Below, one piece after another: positions 12,479 to 22,190 of a stretch of DNA of 64,000 bases (the first letter of the stretch is position 1; each line of letters starts with the position of its first letter). The notes beneath the pieces were generated by a model that saw nothing but the letters and a program-made list of their open reading frames with translations, was not told where the DNA came from and ran no database searches. The DNA lies in the NCBI RefSeq assembly GCF_000143415.4, contig NW_003314397.1:276264-340263 (forward strand), read 5' to 3'. Made by a program: the position numbers and the translations under genes. The stretch is from Selaginella moellendorffii (lineage: Eukaryota > Streptophyta > Lycopodiopsida > Selaginellales > Selaginellaceae).

Positions 12479-14080
12479 GATCGATCAAAGATGAAAGCTA
12501 TGAAAACTAGAAAGAAACTAAGGGAAAAAAAAAAGGGAACTACGAAGAACCTCGCCGAAAAGGCTACATTTGAGTTGCAACTTGGAGCGCCACCAGTTGG
12601 ATGCTATTAGCCGTAATCCACAGAGACTCCCTGGACCATGCGACACGCCCTCCAAATCTGCGACTCGCTCGCTCCCTTGTTACACGCCGCCGCCGCCACC
12701 ACCAAAGATGGTTGCTCGAGAAGTCTCGCTTCTCGCTCCCTCAAGAGCTGTGGCGTGGAGCTCCGAGACACTGGGACTAGAAAAGTGGCCAGAGTGAAGG
12801 GATTGATGGGCTTTTGCTGTGAGAAAGAAGATCTATCTGTCTAAGCAATGACCCAATGGCGGCGATCCCTTTCCAGTCTCACCACAAGGAAGAACCAACC
12901 GGAGCCAGAGAGAAAAAAGAAAAGTCCGATGCGCTGTGTAGCGCCGCTTCCTCCAACCCTACAGCCCACCGTCGTGCTTCTTGGGTCCTACGCGCTTATA
13001 AAAATGGAGGGCAAAAATTTTTTTTCTTCCTCTTCTTCTCCTTTCTTTGTTTCTCTTGCATCACTGGAATCTGTGACTCCAAGCGTTTTGGCTTTCCTTT
13101 GTTGGGTGGTGCCTCTCTTGTCCTTTTCTCTATAACTGCCTTTGGCCACCACTTATTTTGCTTTGGATCAAATCCCGGGAGTGGTGAATCGAAGGACGCG
13201 TCGAGAGCTCTAAATTCTCTTGGTCTGGGGGGGGCTGCTGACTTGCATTTCTTCTGGGAAAAGCTTGTTTCTTCCAGCAGCCTCTAGAAAAGACAAAAAT
13301 GATCTACGTGTAGAAACTAGCCTACCTGATGAGATGGAGAAAGCACTTACAAGTGTGTCCGGTGGAGCAAATCTTTACTTGGAGGATCCATCATTCAGTC
13401 CACTCGCAGGACTAAAGTCCACTCTCGCCTGAGACTCAGCCGCGTGGTGAAGCTCGTGTCTCGGGAGACAAACACAGTGCTTACCTCGTGCTGCTCCCAT
13501 TGCCAAATCGAGAAAACGATACGTCAGTCTCATGCTCACACATGAAAGATCGATAGATCATAAGATTGGCTGTATGGATTCAGAAAAAGGGAAACTCATC
13601 CTTGTGACGTGTAACTTCCACGGGATAACAATAGACTTTGCGTCGTTCTCTCGTTGGATTTGACCAACATTTGGGAGAACTCCACAAGTTTCATGGGGTG
13701 GGGACTTCCGGTTATGAGAGAAAAGTTGAAAAAATGAAGAGGGAAATGGAATGTGAATCTCTCTTTCCACAAGCTCAAATGCCCTCCATTCTACTCAAGG
13801 ATAGTCCATACAAGAAAGAAACAAAGACTTTCCCTTCCATTCCAGTATGGACACTCGCAAGCACGGAGGCAATCGTCTGGAGAAGAACAGAGTCCAAGTC
13901 TGCGTGTACTTGTTTCATTGAGCGTTTGTTTTGTGGAGGTGATCAACTCCTGAAGCTCAAGACGATACCATCCGGCTAATCGATCAGGCAGAGAGGATGT
14001 GAAACGTACTGGAGCATTCAATCCGGTACTTTAGGTTTATCTATGGATTGGAGTTTGAGAGTTTTGTCTTGTGGGACGTC
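12479..14080. other. Intergenic stretch with a possible unassigned transcription unit
   Basis: No recognisable gene. A TATA-like TTATAAAA near 12997 is followed by a T-rich tract and a short + frame ending in a Lys/Glu-containing segment (13220-13432), which could be an exon of an unknown gene. Around 13620-13650 a 31-nt segment on the minus strand matches 27 bases of a PRMT7 coding exon (about 22873-22903), and may be a small captured fragment. Confidence 0.35.
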
Positions 14081-14869
14081 CAGGGTGCTCATAAGGGCTT
14101 GATTGCAACTTGTGCAATGGCCCACAAGACAAAATCACTTTTAACAGCCACATTACACTCCAAAAAATTCAGGTTTGAGCACACACAAGTGTCATGCACA
14201 CACAAATCTTGTCGTAATGGATAACCTACGTCCAATGGCAAGCAACTGTGGTTAGGGTATGGATCCATCACTGCTCCTTGAGCTTGCCACACTTAGCATT
14301 GCCGCATGATGAGTCAATCAATGGGCTGTGATTGATCAATGGGTTTAGCGATTGATTGATCGATCACACCCAGCCTATTGATTGATTAAAGGGCCACATA
14401 ACATTAATCAACAATCCAGGGTGAGTTAGTATGGGCAAATTAATGGATCCTTCAAAGCAATAAAGCATTTATACATTTGCACAAAGACTTTACATACATT
14501 TGTGAACTGTTGAGGTTACTCACCACCTTGATTTGTAGGTTAAAGTTACAAAAATTTGGTCCTAAGTCCTCTTTTCCTTACTTATAAGCAAGTTTTCATA
14601 GATCATCATGCTCATAAGGGGGCTAGCATCTCATGGAAAATGTCACATAGTGCCTCTACCTCCTCACTTAGAACTAGTAAGTCACAAGGAGCCACTGTCA
14701 TATGGCACCTCCACCTCCTCACTTGTAACCATTACATAGTGAGGAGCATTCCCCTCGCTAGCTAAAGCATCCTCCTCATCATATGGAGCCACTAGCTCGC
14801 TGGCTGAGGGAACCTCAACTAAAGCCTCCTCCACCATCACCTTGGGCCCATATGAAGTGCTTTGTAAAG

Positions 14870-15350
14870 AAAAAATTCCAAAAAGAAACAAAGGATATCT
14901 ACTAAACTTACATGTCATAAATGAATATTACACCATTCGTAATGATACAAACTCCATTAGGTACAGTATCTTGCGCTTGTAGAATTGCTTTCTTTGCAAT
15001 TCTTTTGCAACACTGCAATCTCCATGATAGTAGAATGCTCTTCTGCCACTCCCTCTTCACCTTTCCTCTATAGCTCTACTTGTGTTGCTCTCCTCATGAC
15101 TTGTAATGGAGGAGGAGAAAAAAAAATCTAAAAAGAAACAAAGGATATCTATTAAGTATAGATGATCATTGCATCATTCGTAGCAATATAAACCTTGTCA
15201 AGTGTGGCATCTTGCACTTGTAGAGTTGCTTTCTCTACATTCTTAGGATCCAACACTACTTTTTCTACAATCTCCTCAACAATAGGATGCTCTTCTGCCA
15301 CTCCCTTTTCACCTTCCTCCATAGCATTATCCTCTACTTATGTTGTTGGC
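14870..15350. repeat. Diverged direct repeat, two copies about 251 bp apart
   Basis: AAAGAAACAAAGGATATCTA near 14883 recurs near 15134. ATGCTCTTCTGCCACTCCC at 15035 recurs at 15287, so the spacing is nearly constant along the unit. On the minus strand the right copy keeps a 56-codon acidic frame starting MEEGEKGVAEEHP, while the left copy has frameshifts. It looks like a decayed gene with internal repeats or an old tandem duplication. Confidence 0.7.
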
Positions 15351-16437
15351 TCCACAATTTGCAATAGATGAGGGTTGTGTAGAAACCCCCACACAACACA
15401 CTCGCTATGTCAGGAGAAAGGAGGATAACATGGTCTTCAATCTTGAGTCTACACCTCAACAAATATTGCCACTAAGCTACACTCTTAGTGCCTATTCTAA
15501 TAGAATATGAATCTTTCTCTTAGAAAGAAAAACACACACACACATAAAAGCATAAATATGTAGACCATCCCATTATCCTTAGTTAGCATAGCAATGCCTA
15601 ATTTCTTGATGCTTTGCAAAAGAAATGAGATGAATAACTTCATATATATTTCAAAATTCAAAATATATCAGTAGGACTCAGAAGTAATACAAGTGTCTGG
15701 GCCTAACAAGTTAGCAAACTGCCACATTGTAGACATGTACCCAAATATACATTGTTTATACTAGTGCAAAACTCTCAACTCCTATAGTACACTTTATCTC
15801 TTTTCCCTTGAGCCAATTAAAAAAGGGATAATTGTTTGATGAGAAAGCTTTTAGTAGTTATTTTATCCCCATTTATTCCTTAAGATTCCAAAAATCCATA
15901 GTGACAATAAATTTAAATTTCATCCCATGATCACATGTGTTATAGCTCCTCAACCATGGAAAGAAAAATCTCAAATAAAAAATGCATATACATTAGAGAG
16001 GAATGGGCATAAATTGGTAATTTACTTACGTGTAACTGTTGCATTGTAATGCACCATAACACAATCACTACAACACTCATTATACTTAAGCTAAAAGAAA
16101 AAACCCAAGACATACACTATCAGTTTGTAATGTAACAAATTGTTACAATGAAAAAAACTACCATGCTCAATACCCTAAACACCTAAAGTTTGTTTGCCTT
16201 TGCGATCCAATTGATCAAACTTGCCACCACAATACAATCAAAATTGCACTCCAATCACACTTATCACCGCACTTTAATCACACTCGTTGCCACACTCTAA
16301 TTGATTGTAATTGCTATTGTACTAGATTAGGGCACCATCTGCAAGAAATATGATGCACAATCAATTGGTGTTTACATTAGGGCACATTACATCTCCAAGT
16401 TGTAAGAAAACACAAGAACTAAATTACAACTATGACA

Positions 16438-16497
16438 AATGAGCCACAATTGTAAGAAATGAGTTATAGTTGCAAGAAATAAGCTACACTTATTTTT
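16438..16497. repeat. Three imperfect 20-bp tandem units
   Basis: Units begin AAATGAGCCACAATTGTAAG, then AAATGAGTTATAGTTGCAAG, then AAATAAGCTACACTTATTTT. Short local repeat in AT-rich DNA with no known role. Confidence 0.6.
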
Positions 16498-17793
16498 TCT
16501 AGATTCCATAATGGTTCATCTTGTAATCATTTTATTTCATTTTGTATACTATCTACAAATTTTATATATTTATATTCTAATAGTTTAATTTAATATAATC
16601 CATTATATCTTGTACTTTTTGTAATGATATATAAGCAAAATTTTGTGTTTTTGTTCATATCAATTATATCTGTTATTTTTATTGTTTTTTCTTCATGTAA
16701 GCCACAAATTTTCCTTTTCTAATTTGTTAGCTTACTTCATATATATCGATCACCTTTGCATTGACATTAATTAAGTTTTCTTACCAAGGTTCTCGCCTAT
16801 TGTATTAACTCCTATTTGGTCCTACTTAAATTCAATAACTCACTGCAGAAATAATGGGGTGTTACTTATCTATCCAAGGATTTAAGTTCAGCTATACTCC
16901 CCACATACACAAGCAGCCAAACACACTAATCCTCTAAATTTCTAACATCCCTTAGTATAATAAAATTTTATTATAAAACCTTTTAAATCCTAATTTTTGG
17001 GTGCATCTCTTGTTTTAGAACTTTAGAGGGAAACACTATAACCTAACAACCTAATATAAATACCTTTATTCCTATATAATACTTAAATGGGGTATCATTC
17101 CATATGAGCCAAGAGCACTATAACTAATTTTTCTTCCGGGAGTGAAAGTTGCTTTTAAGCACTTGCTTTGGGCTTTTACCCCACAATTGTATTAGTATTT
17201 AGATTCAGTCTATATATTAAAATTATAATGCTTTGATATTTCAGCTCTCTTTTATTTTCTTACCTATATTACATTTTATATATCATATTGTGTGTAATAT
17301 TTTAATTCTCATATTGCATCATTTACTAGTCCATCTAGAATATAAATTTCTATTTATAATGCATTCCTTTAGTTTAGTATGGGCCTTTTGGCAATTTAAT
17401 TGTTTTGGGACATATATTTAAGCCAGTCATGCACACAAGATTAGAGCCACCATATTACCATTAGCAAGCTGTGAAATCTCTCTAAAAACCACTCTCTATT
17501 GTAAAGTTTATAAGAATATTATTAAACACATTTAAATGCTTCAAAGAAAGGGCAACATTCCCTTCTTTTTAACTTTGTTGTTCAACCTAAACTGTAGAGG
17601 AATATCCTGATGGATCTCTTAAATTTAGAACTTGAAGAAACTCAGCTTTGATACCTTTCTCTGCCAACTGCAAACGTCGTGTAGGTCAATTTGAGGCGAC
17701 TGAGTGGTTCCAAACCGACGGTATCACACTCGCCAGAACATTCTAATTAGCATCCACCTGTCTTAAGCAGTTAGTTTTGAAATCCAGAAACAT

Positions 17794-20032
17794 CTACTTA
17801 GGCACACTGCGCCCAACTGACTCGAGCCGTCGCTTCTTGAAATGGGGCTGGGGCCCTTCGTCTTTCCTGCAAGTGAAAACAAAGCAAGTTAAGTGCAAAA
17901 AAGCACAAGAAACGCCATACTTACTGCACGTGAAGCTTACAGTAGCCACCCTTTTCAACCCAGTTTCTGCAAGGTGTGTAGTCGTCACGGTTTCTGCCCA
18001 TGCAATAGTCCATCACTCGCGACTGCAGGATGGTAGGTTCTACCAACATGAGCCGCTGGTCAAAGTAGCCGAGATCATCGCGGACGTCAGAGAGCTTCTT
18101 GAACTGTACATCGACTATGGGGACGATTTCCTCATCTTGCTCATCAGGCGGCAAGTCAGTTTGCTTGATGTTCTCCGGCATTATATAGTAGTATCGAACC
18201 TCATACTCGCTGTAGCCGGTCATGGCCTCCTTCCAAGCAGGTAGAACCACGGACTTCCAAACTAGGTGCGACTTCTTCTTAGATTTCAGCTTCCATTTCG
18301 CAACGGAAATCTGCAAGGCGTAGAAAATCAGTGTAGTGCCGTTTCTCACCTTCACCAACAGGAGATCGATCGCTTTCTCGTTGTACGCCTTGGGAACCAG
18401 AAGTACGCCTTCTTCAAGCTCCCTATCTTGACCTTGCAAACACAGGCAGGTCTGCTTTTCCCCACCCTTGGGATACTGCATGACGTGTTTGAAGGCAGTA
18501 GTGTCATCTCCCATGAAGACTCGCCCCTGGTACTGCATTACGTCAATCAGAAGCCCTTCCATATTCCAGCCTATACGGGGGGTACGCTGGGGAGTCTGCT
18601 GCCTTATCAGATCCAGTTTAACCACGTTGACCCACTCCTTGATATCCAGTGTGGCTAAAGCGGCTTCCACCTCCCTGTATCTTGCTAAGAGCAGCCTCTT
18701 TGCCTCAACCTGCAGATAGGGGCAGAGGAAGCTAAGCTCCGTTCCTTCAGTGAAAAAACACGTCTGGTTCACGTGCTCCAGCTCGGCTTTCAAGTTTCCC
18801 TGGAGAATCAATCTAGAGGCTGCTTCCAACTCCTCCACTGTGTTCAGCTTCTTAATCAGCTCGCTCCAAAGCTTGCTGGTATATGGTAGATGAATATGTG
18901 TCAGGTACTTCTCAACATCCCACAGTGACACCTTAAAGTAGTTCAGTAGCCGTGGCATTCCTCCAGTGAGGAATTCCATGTCCTGCTGTCGTTCTATCGG
19001 TAATTTCGTTATCCCCAGCCACGTCATAAGCTCTTGATCGCTGAAAGGCCCATCAAGCTCAAGCCTGCTTGTGATATCCACCAGCGCCTCCCTGTCGTCT
19101 GTCAGTCTGAATAGATGCTCTTTGCTGTTCACCGAAGCAACTACAACCAGCGGATGCCGTTGCCGAGCCCGTAGTATACTCTGCTTTGCCTCAGACTTTT
19201 TGGCCGCGTCTGGGTCCTCCACAGCATTCTTGACATGCAGCGACTCCCAGTCATCAACCACAAAGACCAGTTTGTCGCCGCCACTGTAACGACACCAGTT
19301 TTCCAGCTCAGGCAAGGTTTTCTCCTTGAGAATATCTAGCCAAATCTTCTCCTTCCCGTAGAATGCCAGCAGCAAGGCCCCCCGCAAGGTGGGCAGGGGC
19401 TCATGTATGTATGATTTTGCGTCCAGATAAACTATCTGCTTCAGCCCAGCCTGTTGGATGTGGCTGCAAACTGATGCAACCACTAACGTCTTCCCGGATC
19501 CCTTTGCACCCACCAGCCGCAGATAAGTCTCGCCCTCCAAGCCGCAGATGCCCTCGTAGACAGAATGGCTTATGGTCCGTCCTATGAACAAGTAGACCTG
19601 CTGCTGTCCGCAACTCCACCAAGTTTGCTCCTTGGGAGGTATTGCACCAAGCCAGAGAAGTCTGTAAGCCTCACGCTCGTTCCAGAGGTAGCTAGGGTCG
19701 TCCTTCAACGGCAGCCACCAATCGCGAAGGCATGAGCCAACCTGGACAGCTTCGCTCCAAGTAGTTACAAGGGGGACGATGCAAGCTGCACGAAAACAAG
19801 CCAGTGTAGGTGCAACAAGAGAAGAGAGCAACGAGAGCATACCTAAGTGCCTTTTGAAAGCGTATTTCCCCGGGAAACTCGAGTAATCATAGTCCCTGAG
19901 GTCCTTCAGCGTGGAAATCGTATCTTCCTCCAGCGCCTTCACGCAAGCCTCAATGGAGGAGCTCATTTGAGCTTTTGGAAATGCCCACTTCAGGTGATCG
20001 TCTATGGAGTCGTCTAGGCTCAGCATCTTCAT
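17794..20032 (-). CDS. Crinkler/RHS-like protein: P-loop NTPase plus PD-(D/E)XK nuclease-like domain
   Basis: Three exons (20032-19843, 19785-17925, 17866-17794) encode about 707 residues. An N-terminal SAM-like helical stretch (residues 10-63) precedes a P-loop NTPase with Walker A GAKGSGKT (about 156-163), Walker B LVFVVDDWE (about 236-243) and a STAND/AAA-like helical region. From about 480 a second domain holds AIDLLLV (Asp about 536) and FYALQISVAKWKLK (Gln about 555), the pattern of the REase-fold nuclease in Crinkler and retrotransposon-hot-spot proteins. A Cys/His cluster, C-x10-C-x9-C-x2-H (658-682), follows. The last short exon adds the basic motif KKRRLES, a likely nuclear localisation signal. 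Such NTPase-nuclease proteins are known mainly as oomycete and chytrid nuclear effectors and transposon-linked proteins. The role in this plant is unknown; domain calls are by motif only. Confidence 0.72.
19786..19842 (-). other. In-frame 57-bp intron of the Crinkler-like gene
   Basis: GTATGCTCTC at the 5' end and TTTTCGTGCAG at the 3' end, 57 bp, typical of this genome. It has no stop codon and is a multiple of three, so the gene reads open through it. Removal joins KRHL to ACIVPL. Confidence 0.7.
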
Positions 20033-20186
20033 CTCCCTGGCTTTGCCCTGCCCTGTTTAAGGATTTGGCTAGCCCAACCTTGCCTTTTTATGTTACTAGT
20101 GTATTTATTTGGACTGGGGATGCGTCCTTGCCAACTTTGCAGTTGGCGATTGTTCACTTGTGCAAACGCACGCTGTTGGCAAGCCG

Positions 20187-21160
20187 GTAACGAACACATG
20201 GCACATGGTGAGTGATATGGAGGATGCGTTACTATTGGCACTGTTCCTTCAAGTGGCGAGCTTCACTACTTTAAGAATGTTCGCTACTCCATGAACTTGG
20301 GTGCCGTTATGGAAACATAATCGGCAAGATATGCTGTCAAGGTCCAAGTTTACGACTCGAGGGGGAATAACGAGTGGAGCAGGACTCGCAACAGCGTGTT
20401 CAAGGATTTCGACGTGCATGCCATGGAGTCACCAGGATGCGCTGCGCAGTGTCTGGGAGGCCGACAAGGAGAGATGTGGATGCCGGATCCTTCTTCTCGG
20501 AGAAGGGAAACAAGACGCCTCTGGTTGATGACAGCGACCACCACCAGTTTGTGGCGTGCAATGGCAAGATACTCGACTTCTGGCACTTTGACCGCATCCT
20601 GAAAGTGAGACAGCGCTGCCATTCTCGGGCGCAGGACTGGATCTCTGATGTCCCCAAGAAGTTTGCGGGGGAGGGAAACGGATATGGTTTCAGGCGTGTA
20701 ATGTTGTGGACGGAGTGGTGGTGCTGGAACTCCCTTACAACGTCGATGAAGAAGAGGCAGAGGAAGAGGAGGAGGAAGATCAGGAAGAGAAGAGCAAGCA
20801 AGAGGGAGGGGCAAACACGGTTCCAGATGAGAAGCAGGAGGAAGAAGAGGAAGTTGGCGATGACAGGATTTTGGTACCAGTGTATAACTCAGAGTGGCAG
20901 AAACTACCATATATAACGAGCATGCGTGTGAAGCTGTTTACTTCAGGCCTAACAACACCATCTGCTTGATAGATGAAGAAGCTAAGAACTTGAAGCGAAA
21001 AAAGATGGCATGAACTCGAATTTACATTGTTTGATGTTTTTTTAGAATCAATATCTATGGCTTCAGACGGATGCCTATCTTGCCAAAATTGAGCTTGTCA
21101 ATGGCAGACGATTTTTATTGATTGACTTACATTGACTTCTGTGAATTGAAAGACGCAGTC
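20187..21160 (+). pseudogene. Decayed kelch-like gene, copy 1
   Basis: Fragments in two or more frames resemble a plant kelch/F-box-kelch protein: DHHQFVACNGKILDFWHFDR, a Glu-rich insert, and DRILVPVYNSEWQKLPYI. Frames are broken by indels near 20470 and 20700 and no start or full repeat set remains. The segment is duplicated at 21580-22190. Family assignment is tentative because only two blade-like pieces are readable. Confidence 0.5.
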
Positions 21161-21579
21161 ACCGTTCACCGGACAGATTGAGGAAATGATGCTCTTAATC
21201 ATCTCATGTTGTGCTCTAGGTCAAAGAAGGAATGGAGAGCAAGCAAAAGTTCGTACACCTTCAATATATCAGTGTTAGATTCGAGAGGATCAATATCCAA
21301 ATCCTCATGAGAGAGTGCATGGAATTGATTGGCCTAGATGCAGAACTCCTTGATCCCGTTGTGTTTGGTTGGAGCTATAAGCTTTTAAATGCAAGTCAGC
21401 AGCCACGAGATTTGAACCGGAAAAGAGGAAAGTTAAAAACTAAGAAAAGTTGTGGAGAGTTTAGAGCTAGAGATCCATCATCACATTGCAATTCTAGCCC
21501 CTTACACGGGAGTGGCAGTCCGAACTTTAGGTTTATCATTTCTGGAAGCACAAGATCTCTACCAAGGGAAAGTACGCGT

Positions 21580-22190
21580 AACGAACACGTGGCACATGGT
21601 AAAACCACGGTAATGGCACTGCGTCCTTCAAGACTTTCAAGATTTTAAGATTGTTCGCTTGGGTCAGGAGTCCAGATATTATTTCCAGCAAGATCTGCTC
21701 CTTGCGCTGCGCAGTGTTTGGCAGGCCGTGGCGATGTGGACTTCTTCTCGGAGGAGTCGTCGAACGAGAGGACTTTGGGTGATGACATTGACCCTCACCA
21801 TTTTGTGACCTGTAACGGCAAGATGCTCGACTTTTGAGAGCGCTCCCATTCTCGGGCGCAGTGCCGGATCCTTGAGGTCCCCAGGAAGTTTGTGGGATAT
21901 GGGTTTCGGGCGTTCAATGCTGGTTCACAACGACGATGACGAGGGAGAAGTGAAAGTGGACAACGCAGACAGGATTTTGGTGGTGTATAACTCAGCAATT
22001 GAGAGGTGGCGGAAGTTACCATGCATTGACACCATCTGCTTGAAGGATGAAGAAACGAAGAACTATGAACTTTACTTACATTTGTTTAATATTGATTTTC
22101 ATCTTTCCAAAATGCAAAAGAGTCGATATTTGTGACTTCACACCATCTGAGTGACGCTGATCTCTCCACTCTGTGAATTGAAGGACGCAT
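21580..22190 (+). pseudogene. Decayed kelch-like gene, copy 2
   Basis: Aligns with copy 1 from TAACGAACACGTGGCACATGG onward, with several deletions. It keeps TCTTCTCGGAGGA, a stop codon after KMLDF where copy 1 reads ILDFWHF, and DRILVVYNSAIERWRKLP. The Glu-rich insert is shorter. Its right end overlaps the last coding codons of PRMT7 on the other strand. Confidence 0.5.

Larger units (their letters stand above)
14080..17793. other. AT-rich gene-free block
   Basis: Base composition shifts sharply to A+T over about 3.7 kb. There is no long ORF on either strand and no recognisable transposase, reverse transcriptase or structural RNA. It contains GATCAATGG-type palindromic runs near 14310-14400, a diverged 251-bp direct repeat (14870-15350), and a short 20-bp tandem repeat (16438-16497). 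It may be an eroded transposable element, but no termini were found. Confidence 0.6.

Noticed and set aside
12848-13287. Coding gene on + strand after 12840
   Set aside because: Frames are interrupted, low-complexity and match no family I know; kept only as a possible transcription unit.
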